The translations under genes and the position numbers were made by a program. DNA of 16,994 nt from Comamonadaceae bacterium. Its GTDB lineage: Bacteria; Pseudomonadota; Gammaproteobacteria; Burkholderiales; Burkholderiaceae_C. This document shows positions 1 through 6,692 of this stretch, in pieces. Within the stretch, counting starts at the first letter, position 1. Each line of letters opens with the position of its first letter. The stretch spans positions 1 through 16,994 of the forward strand of contig CANGZG010000035.1 in assembly GCA_947458415.1 (NCBI GenBank). The letters run 5' to 3'. The notes below the pieces were generated by a model. The model did not search any database, was not told the DNA's origin, and worked only from the letters and a program-made list of their open reading frames with translations.

Positions 1-702
1 GCCAACTTGCGCTTGGTAATCTCTATTGCCAAAAAATACACCAACCGTGGTTTGCAGTTCTTAGATTTGATCCAAGAAGGCAATATCGGTTTGTTGAAAG
101 CCGTTGATAAATTCGAATACCGCCGTGGATATAAGTTCTCAACCTACGCCACATGGTGGATTCGCCAAGCCATCACTCGCTCAATCGCCGATCAGGCACG
201 CACGATTCGGATTCCTGTGCACATGATCGAGACCATCAACAAGATGAACCGCATCAGCCGCCAACACTTGCAAGAGTTTGGTTTTGAGCCGGATGCCTCT
301 GTCTTGGCTGAAAAAATGGAGATGCCGGAGGACAAGATCCGCAAGATCATGAAGATCGCCAAAGAGCCGATTTCCATGGAAACGCCGATCGGTGACGATG
401 ATGATTCACACTTGGGCGACTTCATTGAAGACGGTGCGAACACCGCACCCATCGAAGCAGCCATGCAAGCGGGATTGCGCGATGTGGTCAAGGAAATTCT
501 CGATGGTTTGACACCGCGCGAAGCCAAAGTCTTGCGCATGCGATTTGGCATCGAAATGGACAACGACCACACCTTGGAAGAGGTCGGCAAACAATTTGAC
601 GTCACGCGCGAGCGCATCCGTCAAATTGAAGCCAAAGCACTGCGCAAACTCAAGCACCCCAGCCGTTCAGACAAACTGCGCAGTTTCATCGACACCTTGT
701 GA
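1..702 (+). CDS. rpoD: RNA polymerase sigma factor RpoD, C-terminal part (5' end outside window)
   Basis: Primary (group 1) sigma-70 factor, which directs RNA polymerase to housekeeping promoters. The frame is open from the first base (A-N-L-R-L-V), so the N-terminal regions lie upstream of the window; the TTG at base 7 is not the true start. The visible 233 codons hold region 2, with the core-binding and -10 recognition segments (DLIQEGNIGLLKAVDKFEYR, then KFSTYATWWIRQAI near residues 52-65), region 3, and region 4 with the -35 helix-turn-helix (TLEEVGKQFDVTRERIRQIE) near the end. The C-terminus SDKLRSFID is typical of RpoD. Its stop overlaps the GTG start of the next gene. Identification as RpoD rather than an alternative sigma factor rests on the near-invariant region 2.3/2.4 and the canonical C-terminal tail. 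Confidence 0.97.
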   Translation, partial: ANLRLVISIAKKYTNRGLQFLDLIQEGNIGLLKAVDKFEYRRGYKFSTYATWWIRQAITRSIADQARTIRIPVHMIETINKMNRISRQHLQEFGFEPDASVLAEKMEMPEDKIRKIMKIAKEPISMETPIGDDDDSHLGDFIEDGANTAPIEAAMQAGLRDVVKEILDGLTPREAKVLRMRFGIEMDNDHTLEEVGKQFDVTRERIRQIEAKALRKLKHPSRSDKLRSFIDTL

Positions 703-1589
703 CACCCACGCACAACCGACATGGCGTGATCGCCATGTCGGCGGGCATGGTGTGCTTCGTCACCAACGACACGCTGGTCAAATTTGTCAGCGACACCCTT
801 CCCGCTTCCCAATTGATTTTTTTGCGTGGCTTGATGGCCGTGCTGGGGTTGTTGGTGCTGGCCTATTTCACCGATCGCGCCAGTTTCAGCCGCATCGGCT
901 TGGCACACCTCAGCCATCGCTGGGTCGTGTTGCGCTCCGTGCTGGATGGCGCCGCGAGTTTGGTTTATTTGAGCGCTTTGTTCCACATGCCTCTGGGCAA
1001 TGCCACGGCGATCAACATGTCCACGCCGCTGCTGATTGCGCTGCTCTCAGGCTTGTTGTTGGGCGTGCATGTCAGCGGCCGCCATTGGCTGATCATCGGT
1101 TTGGGTTTCATCGGTGTCCTGCTGGTCGTGCAACCGCAAGCCGACGGTTTCAACGCTTGGGCTTGGGTTGCGTTGGCGGGCACCGTGTTGCATGCTTTGC
1201 GTGATTTAAGTGTGCGTTTCATTGCCCCGCAGATTCCCTCCATGGTCATCACAGTCAGCACGGCTCTGGCTGCCACCGTGTTGGCTGGCGCGTGGAGTTT
1301 GTTCACACCGTGGCACGTTGTATCGCTCAAGCATGGACTGATGATGGCGGCAGCTGCCCTGTTTTTGAGCAGTGGCTATTTCTTTTTGATCAAGGCCACA
1401 CGCATCGCTGACATGAGTGTCGTGGCACCATTTCGTTACGTGGGGCTGTTGACCGCTGTGTTGTTTGGCTACCTGATTTGGGGTGACATGCCTAACCCCT
1501 TGGCGTGGTGCGGCATGCTGCTGTTGGTGGGTGCAGGTTTGTTGATGCTGCGACTCAACCGACAACCTGCCTATTTGGCAGAAAATTAA
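699..1589 (+). CDS. DMT superfamily permease (EamA family)
   Basis: Integral inner-membrane protein of 296 residues with about ten hydrophobic segments in two EamA halves, the usual size for drug/metabolite transporters. The GTG start at 699 is chosen because the first membrane segment (GVIAMSAGMVCF) begins at residue 9; the later ATG at 735 would cut into it. The start overlaps the rpoD stop as GTGA, so the gene is probably read from the rpoD transcript by translational coupling; I see no Shine-Dalgarno of its own. The stop is interleaved with that of the convergent aldo/keto reductase (1586-1589). The substrate cannot be read from sequence; amino acids, purines and other metabolites are known for the family. 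Nothing ties it to the aromatic pathway except position. Confidence 0.85.
   Translation: MTPTHNRHGVIAMSAGMVCFVTNDTLVKFVSDTLPASQLIFLRGLMAVLGLLVLAYFTDRASFSRIGLAHLSHRWVVLRSVLDGAASLVYLSALFHMPLGNATAINMSTPLLIALLSGLLLGVHVSGRHWLIIGLGFIGVLLVVQPQADGFNAWAWVALAGTVLHALRDLSVRFIAPQIPSMVITVSTALAATVLAGAWSLFTPWHVVSLKHGLMMAAAALFLSSGYFFLIKATRIADMSVVAPFRYVGLLTAVLFGYLIWGDMPNPLAWCGMLLLVGAGLLMLRLNRQPAYLAEN
1567..1581. terminator. Small perfect hairpin at the convergent gene ends, weak terminator candidate
   Basis: CTGCC-TATTT-GGCAG forms a 5-bp stem with a 5-nt loop inside the last codons of the EamA gene, immediately beyond the aldo/keto reductase stop when read on the minus strand. Neither strand has a U-tract right after the stem (plus: AAAATTAAAA; minus: GTTGTCGG), so it does not look like a standard intrinsic terminator. 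It may slow polymerase or protect a 3' end. Confidence 0.2.
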
Positions 1590-2596
1590 AACACCTCGGT
1601 ATCGACTTCGCTGCTGGCGATGTCGTTGTACCGATTGCCCGACACCGTGTGCTGATTGATGGTTTGATTGAGTCGGGACAACACCTCGGGCGTCAACACC
1701 AGATTCAACGCACCCATGTTGTCTTTCAAATGGTCAATGCGCGAAGTGCCTGGAATGGTCACGATGTGCGGCGCTTGGTGCAACACCCAAGCCAAGGCCA
1801 ACTGGGCTGGCGTGCAAGACAACTCGCGGGCCACTGCCACATAACCGTCTAACAGTTTCACATTGTGGGTGTAATGTGGCGCATGAAAACGCGGAGAAGT
1901 GTGTCGCCAGTCAGTGGGCAACAGGCCTGCGGTATCGAGCAAGTCGGCACATAAAAATTTCCGGGCCAACGGACTGAATGACACAAACGCCACGCCCAGT
2001 TCGCGGCACGCATCCAACACCGCAATTTCAGGGTTGCGTGTCCATAACGAATATTCGGTTTGCAAGGCCGTGATCGGATGCACCGCATGGGCTTTGCGCA
2101 GCGTGTGGGCGGAGACTTCAGACAAACCAATGGTGCGAATTTTTCCTGCACGCACCAAATCACTCAATGCGCCCACGCTGTCTTCGACAGGGATTTTTTT
2201 GTCCCAGCGGTGCAGGTAATACAAATCAATGACATCGGTTTTCAAACTGCGCAAACTGTTTTCGCAAGTGGCTCGCAGGGTTTCAGGTCGTCCATCCAAG
2301 ACGCGCACTTTTTTGCCATCACCATTCAGGTCAACACCATGCAAGCCACATTTGCTGGCCAAGGTGAAACGGCTTCGGTGGGCAGACAAGGTCTTTCCGA
2401 TGATGCGTTCACTCTCGCCAAACCCATACAAAGCAGCGGTGTCAAAAAAATCCACCCCTTCGTCTAATGCGCTCAGCAACAACCTTTGCGCGTCAGCCTC
2501 TGAGGGTGGTGACCCGTACACAGGGCAGATGTTCATGCAACCCAAACCGATCGGGTTGACTTGAAAAGGACCTACTTGTCGTTTATTCATGGGCAT
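1586..2596 (-). CDS. Aldo/keto reductase, last gene of the lig/pmd block
   Basis: NAD(P)H-dependent carbonyl reductase of 336 residues with the AKR (beta/alpha)8 signature. The catalytic tetrad is visible: Asp52 and Tyr57 (FDTAALYG), Lys82 (ASKCG) and His129 (YYLHRWD). IGLGCM near the N-terminus and TIPGTSRIDHLKDN near the C-terminus fit the family's cofactor and phosphate-binding loops. It lies 51 bp downstream of ligC on the same strand, so it is probably the last gene of the protocatechuate operon. An alternative ATG lies two codons in (2590); neither has a clear Shine-Dalgarno. An aldehyde intermediate or a related aromatic aldehyde is a plausible substrate, but this is inference: AKR specificity cannot be read from sequence. 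Its stop overlaps that of the convergent permease gene. Confidence 0.9.
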   Translation of the reverse strand: MPMNKRQVGPFQVNPIGLGCMNICPVYGSPPSEADAQRLLLSALDEGVDFFDTAALYGFGESERIIGKTLSAHRSRFTLASKCGLHGVDLNGDGKKVRVLDGRPETLRATCENSLRSLKTDVIDLYYLHRWDKKIPVEDSVGALSDLVRAGKIRTIGLSEVSAHTLRKAHAVHPITALQTEYSLWTRNPEIAVLDACRELGVAFVSFSPLARKFLCADLLDTAGLLPTDWRHTSPRFHAPHYTHNVKLLDGYVAVARELSCTPAQLALAWVLHQAPHIVTIPGTSRIDHLKDNMGALNLVLTPEVLSRLNQTINQHTVSGNRYNDIASSEVDTEVF

Positions 2597-2647
2597 ATTT
2601 GGGATTCGGACAATTCGTCAGGGGTGACACCAATGGCATGCATGGGT

Positions 2648-3616
2648 TCAACCCGTGAGACCGCTGGGTGAGATCAATTGCTGTTCGAGGTCGTGCAACA
2701 CCTGATAGCAAGGCAGCACCTGCGCCACACTGGCATTCGGTTCGCGTCCCTCACGGATGGCTGCAAAAAACTCGCGGTCTTGCAACTCGATGCCATTCAT
2801 GGACACCGCCACCTTGGACACATCGAGTTTTTCCTCCTTGCCGTTGAACAAGTCGTCGTAACGCGCGATGTAAGTGGCGTTGTCACCGATGTAACGAAAG
2901 AACGTACCCAATGGACCATCGTTGTTGAAGCTCAATGACAAGGTGCAGATCGCGCCATTGGCCGCTTGCAGTTGAATGCTCATGTCCATGGCAATGCCCA
3001 AGGTCGGGTGAATCGGCCCCTGAATGGCATGGGCCTTCACCACTGGACTGCCCGCTTGGTACGCAAACAAATCGACCGTGTGTGCAGCGTGGTGCCACAG
3101 CAAGTGGTCAGTCCAACTGCGCGGTTGACCCAACGCATTCATGTTGGTTCGGCGAAAGAAATAGGTTTGTACATCCATTTGGTAGATGTTGAGTTGACCG
3201 GATTGAATCTGTTGATGCACAAACTGGTGACTGGGATTGAAACGGCGCGTGTGGCCACACATGGCCACCAAACCGGTTTGTTTTTGCATGGCCACCACTT
3301 GCTGCCCGTCTTTCAACACATCGCAAAGCGGAATTTCAACTTGCACATGCTTGCCCGCTTGCATGCAAGCCAAGGCCTGCGACGCATGCATTTGCGTGGG
3401 CGTGCACAAAATCACCGCGTCCACCTCTTTGATGGCCAGACTCGCTTGCAAATCGGTGGTCACGTGGGCAATGCCATATTTGTCAGCGACTTCTTGGGTT
3501 TTGGCCAATTCGCGTCCGATCAACGACACCACTTCCACGCCGTCAATCAGTTTGATGCCGTCCAAATGTTTGATGCCAAATGCGCCGGCACCAGCGAGCG
3601 CTACTTTGATGGTCAT
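2648..3616 (-). CDS. ligC: 4-carboxy-2-hydroxymuconate-6-semialdehyde dehydrogenase
   Basis: Gfo/Idh/MocA-family oxidoreductase of 322 residues, the enzyme (LigC/PmdC) that oxidises the cyclic hemiacetal of 4-carboxy-2-hydroxymuconate semialdehyde to 2-pyrone-4,6-dicarboxylate with NADP+. A Rossmann GAGAFG motif sits at residues 9-14, followed by VEIPL and the C-terminal substrate domain. Stretches such as CGHTRRFNPSHQ, QMDVQTYFFRR, SWTDHLLWHHAAHTVDLF and SFNNDGPLGTFFRYI are, from memory, nearly identical to Sphingobium LigC and separate it from generic sugar dehydrogenases of this superfamily. The start has a GGAGA Shine-Dalgarno close upstream. The 82-bp gap to ligB holds a 13-codon mini-ORF whose TGA overlaps this ATG. 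Confidence 0.95.
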   Translation of the reverse strand: MTIKVALAGAGAFGIKHLDGIKLIDGVEVVSLIGRELAKTQEVADKYGIAHVTTDLQASLAIKEVDAVILCTPTQMHASQALACMQAGKHVQVEIPLCDVLKDGQQVVAMQKQTGLVAMCGHTRRFNPSHQFVHQQIQSGQLNIYQMDVQTYFFRRTNMNALGQPRSWTDHLLWHHAAHTVDLFAYQAGSPVVKAHAIQGPIHPTLGIAMDMSIQLQAANGAICTLSLSFNNDGPLGTFFRYIGDNATYIARYDDLFNGKEEKLDVSKVAVSMNGIELQDREFFAAIREGREPNASVAQVLPCYQVLHDLEQQLISPSGLTG

Positions 3617-3654
3617 GGTGTCTCCATTTCAGTGGTAATCAACAATTTCAACAT
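3613..3654 (-). CDS. Candidate 13-codon coupling or leader mini-ORF upstream of ligC
   Basis: In the ligB-ligC gap the minus strand reads AAAGGAG, six bases, then an ATG opening 13 codons (MLKLLITTEMETP) and a TGA. The TGA overlaps the ligC ATG in an ATGA arrangement, and the ligC Shine-Dalgarno (GGAGA) lies inside the mini-ORF. Its own ribosome site is among the strongest in the window. This arrangement would let ribosomes finishing the mini-ORF restart on ligC. The peptide has no recognisable function. It may be chance; conservation of the reading frame is the missing evidence. Confidence 0.4.
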   Translation of the reverse strand: MLKLLITTEMETP

Positions 3655-3698
3655 TGACCGCTCCTTTGTCAGTCCAGCGAAAACACAACCGCCATGGG

Positions 3699-4559
3699 TC
3701 ATTGCGCCGAGTTCTCCAAAATCAAATGCCCCACCGCCGTGTTGCTGGCTGGCACATGGTAAAAGCGGTGCTTGACTTCAGGTGCCGCGCCGCCATTCAC
3801 ATCGGCCATCGCGCCACGCGCGATCAACCACATCACCAACTCAATGCCTTCGCTGCCTGCTTCTCGCACATAGTCGATGTGCGGCATTTGCGCCAAACCA
3901 GCAGGGTCGGCAATCAGCTTGTCTAAAAACGCGTTGTCAAACTGTCGGTTGATCAAACCTGCGCGCGGGCCTTGCAATTGGTGACTCATGCCGCCTGTGC
4001 CCCAAATGTGGACATTCAACTTGCCATCAAAGCTGCTGACGGCTTTGGCAATGGCTTTGCCCAGGTTGAAACAACGCTGACCGCTGGGCACGGGGTACTG
4101 CACCACGTTCACGGCCAGCGGAATCACAGGACACGGCCAAGCGCTGGGCTGACCGCACATCAATGACAACGGCACGGTCAAGCCGTGGTCCACGTCCATT
4201 TTGTTGACGATGGTCAGGTCGAAGTCTTGCTGAATCACCGACTGAGCGATGTGTGCCGCCAACTCGGGGTGGCCTTGCACCACAGGCACAGGTCGGGGGC
4301 CCCAACCTTCATCGGCTGGTGTGTATTGCGCGGCGGTTCCGATGGCAAACGTGGGAATCATGTCCAAGCTGAACGCAGTCGCATGGTCGTTGAACACCAA
4401 TATCACCACATCCGGTGTGTGTTGCTTCATCCATGTTTTGGAAAACGCATAACCTTCAAACAAAGGTTGCCAATAAGGTTCGTGGGTTTTGTCCATGTCG
4501 ATCGCCGCGCCGATGGCGGGCACATGCGAAGTGAACACCGATGCGCTGATGCGTGCCAT
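3699..4559 (-). CDS. ligB: Protocatechuate 4,5-dioxygenase, beta (catalytic) subunit
   Basis: Catalytic subunit of the extradiol ring-cleavage dioxygenase LigAB/PmdAB, which opens protocatechuate between C4 and C5 using O2 and Fe(II). The protein has 286 residues. Expected LigB-family active-site residues are present: iron ligands His12 (TSHVPAIG), His59 (FNDHA) and Glu240 (SEGIELVMW), plus His125 (DVDHGLTVP) and His193 (GTGGMSHQ), the latter corresponding to the catalytic histidine of Sphingobium LigB. The ATG at 4559 is preferred over an in-frame TTG at 4565 because family members begin MARI. It sits two bases after the ligA stop (TGA-TC-ATG), consistent with stoichiometric coupled translation of the two subunits. 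All key residues are intact, so the enzyme should be active. Confidence 0.96.
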   Translation of the reverse strand: MARISASVFTSHVPAIGAAIDMDKTHEPYWQPLFEGYAFSKTWMKQHTPDVVILVFNDHATAFSLDMIPTFAIGTAAQYTPADEGWGPRPVPVVQGHPELAAHIAQSVIQQDFDLTIVNKMDVDHGLTVPLSLMCGQPSAWPCPVIPLAVNVVQYPVPSGQRCFNLGKAIAKAVSSFDGKLNVHIWGTGGMSHQLQGPRAGLINRQFDNAFLDKLIADPAGLAQMPHIDYVREAGSEGIELVMWLIARGAMADVNGGAAPEVKHRFYHVPASNTAVGHLILENSAQ

Positions 4560-4561
4560 GA

Positions 4562-5014
4562 TCAAGCGCCCCTTGTTGTGTGTGCGCTGCTGGCGCTTCC
4601 TTGGGGCTGTTGGTGCGCTTGTGCGTTACCGTCTTCGCCGATGTAACGGTTGCCTTCGACAGATCGTCCGCCTTGGATCATCATGTGGCGGTATTCTTCT
4701 TCGGTCATGCCCGTCATGCTGCCCGCCATTTGTTGAAAGCTTTTGCCGTCCGTGGCGCCGATCTTGGCCAAAAAATAAATGTTGCCACCGGTGCGAATGC
4801 ACCAGTTCAAATCACGCGCCAACACCGCTTGTTTTTGTTCTTCGGTCATGTCCCATTCATCCAAATAAGCACGTTCATTGGCTTTGAAGCGGGCACGGTT
4901 GTCGGCTTTCATCAGCGACATGCAAAACTGGTTGAGCCAGTAGCCTTTGCGTGATTGTTCCATGTCAAAAATCGTGGTGCCGGGCACGTCCAAATACGGT
5001 TTATCAAGCGCCAT
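4562..5014 (-). CDS. ligA: Protocatechuate 4,5-dioxygenase, alpha subunit
   Basis: Small helical subunit of LigAB (150 residues; Sphingobium LigA is about 139). It caps the active site of LigB and helps bind substrate. Family stretches are clear: RKGYWLNQFCMSLMKADNR near residues 22-40, ERAYLDEW, AVLARDLNWCIRTGGNIYFL, and TDGKSFQQMAGSMTGMTEEE near residues 88-107. The C-terminal 20 residues (AQAHQQPQGS and onward) are low-complexity and extend beyond the usual end. The start lies inside the end of ligI (11-bp overlap) with a GGAGAG Shine-Dalgarno about six bases upstream, so translation is probably coupled to ligI. The ligB start follows two bases after the stop. Confidence 0.95.
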   Translation of the reverse strand: MALDKPYLDVPGTTIFDMEQSRKGYWLNQFCMSLMKADNRARFKANERAYLDEWDMTEEQKQAVLARDLNWCIRTGGNIYFLAKIGATDGKSFQQMAGSMTGMTEEEYRHMMIQGGRSVEGNRYIGEDGNAQAHQQPQGSASSAHTTRGA

Positions 5015-5960
5015 GCGTGCTCTCCAAGCTGTGCAATTCGGGCCAATACAAACGGGTCGGGTTGGTCACCAACAAGCGTTGCTGCAAATCGGGTGTCACC
5101 GCTATTTGGGAGATGAAATTCACCAACAACCCATCATCAGGCATGTGGTCTTTCAAATTCGGGTGCGGCCAGTCGGTGCCCCACAGCACCCGGTCTGGAA
5201 AACTCTCCACGACATGACGCGCAAACGGGACGACATCGCGGTACGGTTGCGCTTGACCGTTCAAAGCTGGTGGCCCACCCAAGCTCAAACGTTCGGGGCA
5301 AGAAACTTTGCTCCACACATTCGGGTGCTCGCGCATGAACCGCATGAACAGATTGAACTCTGGGCCATTCAAAGGCTGGGACACATTCGGTCTGCCCATG
5401 TGGTCCACCACGACGGTGGTGGGCAATGCGGTGAAGAAATCCCACAACTCGGGCAGGTCCACGGCTTCGAAATAAATCACCACGTGCCAGCCCCAGGCTT
5501 GGATGCGCGAGGCGATTTCCATCAATTCATCTTTGGGTGTGAAATCAACCAAGCGTTTCACAAAATTGAACCGCACGCCACGAACACCGGCGTCGTGCAT
5601 GGCTTGCAGTTCTGCATCACTGATGCTGCGCTTGACAGTTGCCACCCCCCGTGCGCGGCCTTGGGCACGCAGCAATGCATCGACCAACGCACGGTTGTCT
5701 GCGCCATGGCATGTGGCTTGAACGATGACGTTTTTGTCAAAGCCCAAATGGTCTCGCAAAGCGAACAATTGCGCAGCGGATGCATCGCAGGGCGTGTACT
5801 TGCGCTCAGGCGCGTAGGGAAATTCTGCGCCTGGACCAAACACATGGCAATGTGCATCGACCGCACCCGCTGGCAAAGCGAAGCTCGGTTTCGCAGGGCC
5901 GTCATACCAATCCAACCAGCCTGTGGTTTTGGTGAATTCGCCCGTGGTAGGTTTGCTCAT
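5004..5960 (-). CDS. ligI: 2-pyrone-4,6-dicarboxylate hydrolase
   Basis: Amidohydrolase-superfamily lactonase (LigI/PmdD) that hydrolyses 2-pyrone-4,6-dicarboxylate to 4-oxalomesaconate; the family works without a bound metal. From the ATG at 5960 the protein has 318 residues. The signature DAHCHVFGP gives His37 and His39; DHMGRPN carries His187; WGTDWPHPN carries the catalytic Asp263 at the end of the last beta strand. Several arginines expected to bind the carboxylates are present (VKR, RGVRFNFVKR). An in-frame TTG at 6008 would add 16 residues and overlap the ligK stop as TTGA, in the style of other overlaps in this operon, but the MSKPTTGEF start fits the family better. The upstream region is U-rich with no clear Shine-Dalgarno. 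Confidence 0.94.
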   Translation of the reverse strand: MSKPTTGEFTKTTGWLDWYDGPAKPSFALPAGAVDAHCHVFGPGAEFPYAPERKYTPCDASAAQLFALRDHLGFDKNVIVQATCHGADNRALVDALLRAQGRARGVATVKRSISDAELQAMHDAGVRGVRFNFVKRLVDFTPKDELMEIASRIQAWGWHVVIYFEAVDLPELWDFFTALPTTVVVDHMGRPNVSQPLNGPEFNLFMRFMREHPNVWSKVSCPERLSLGGPPALNGQAQPYRDVVPFARHVVESFPDRVLWGTDWPHPNLKDHMPDDGLLVNFISQIAVTPDLQQRLLVTNPTRLYWPELHSLESTHGA

Positions 5961-5975
5961 GTGAATATCGTTGCT

Positions 5976-6002
5976 AAAAAAATGGCTGACGTTCTGATCA
6001 GC
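5976..6002 (-). terminator. Hairpin plus U-tract between ligK and ligI (intra-operon attenuator candidate)
   Basis: On the minus strand GCTGA (6002-5998) and TCAGC (5989-5985) form a 5-bp stem with an 8-nt loop. Two bases follow, then seven consecutive T (5982-5976). This has the layout of an intrinsic terminator, although the stem is short and only moderately GC-rich. It lies in the 44-bp gap between the ligK stop and the preferred ligI start, so it could lower expression of ligI-A-B-C-AKR relative to upstream genes. It may instead simply be a U-rich ribosome-loading leader. Confidence 0.35.
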
Positions 6003-6004
6003 TG

Positions 6005-6691
6005 TCAATCGATGTAGGTCAAACCGGCTTTGGTCAAGGCGTCGCGCATGTTGTACATGTCGAGACCCAACACCCCAGAAGCCAACTTGGCTCGCTTTTC
6101 ACCTTCGTTGGCTTCTCGTTCAGCTGCTGCGTCTGCGACTTGTGCTGCGATGGATGCAGGGACCACCACCACGCCATCGTCATCAGCCACCACCACATCA
6201 CCCGGGTGAACCTGTGCACCCGCGCATACGACAGGCACATTGACAGACCCCACGGTGGCCTTGATGGTGCCTTTGGCGCTGATCGCACGACTCCACACGG
6301 GAAAACCCATTTGCGTCAGTTCAGCCACGTCGCGCACACCGGCATCAATCACCAACGCACGGGCACCGCGCGCCATGAATGACGTGGCCAGCAAATCCCC
6401 AAAATAACCATCGGTACAAGGCGCAGTGATGGCAGCCACCACGATGTCGCCAGGTTGGATTTGTTCGGCCACCACATGCATCATCCAGTTATCACCCGGG
6501 TGCAGCAGCACCGTCACAGCCGTGCCACTGATTCGCGCGCCAGCATAAATCGGGCGCATCACGGTGTGCATCAAGCCCAGCCGACCCATGGCTTCGTGCA
6601 CCGTGGCCACGCCAAATTGACCCAACTTTTTCACGTCGTCAGGCGCTGCGCGAACGATGTGTTTCTTGACGGTTCCAAGTGGGTAATGCAT
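6005..6691 (-). CDS. ligK: 4-carboxy-4-hydroxy-2-oxoadipate aldolase (HMG/CHA aldolase)
   Basis: Class II divalent-metal aldolase of the RraA fold (LigK/PmdF, also called GalC), 228 residues. It cleaves 4-carboxy-4-hydroxy-2-oxoadipate to pyruvate and oxaloacetate, the last step of the pathway, and family members also decarboxylate oxaloacetate. Visible signatures are FGVATVHEAMGR near residues 26-37, the GDLLATSFMARG loop near 98-109 and AGVRD at 117-121, where Arg120 and Asp121 match the catalytic arginine and metal-binding aspartate. The glycine- and valine-rich core HPGDVVVADDDGVVVVP is typical. An AAAGG Shine-Dalgarno precedes the ATG by eight bases. The ligJ stop lies one base upstream, so translation is probably coupled. 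Confidence 0.94.
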   Translation of the reverse strand: MHYPLGTVKKHIVRAAPDDVKKLGQFGVATVHEAMGRLGLMHTVMRPIYAGARISGTAVTVLLHPGDNWMMHVVAEQIQPGDIVVAAITAPCTDGYFGDLLATSFMARGARALVIDAGVRDVAELTQMGFPVWSRAISAKGTIKATVGSVNVPVVCAGAQVHPGDVVVADDDGVVVVPASIAAQVADAAAEREANEGEKRAKLASGVLGLDMYNMRDALTKAGLTYID

Positions 6692-6692
6692 G

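Noticed and set aside
4947..6017. Long plus-strand open frame (over 350 codons) antisense to ligI
   Set aside because: It lies opposite a well-conserved LigI with intact active-site residues, has no recognisable domain, and is the kind of shadow frame expected from codon bias in GC-rich third positions.
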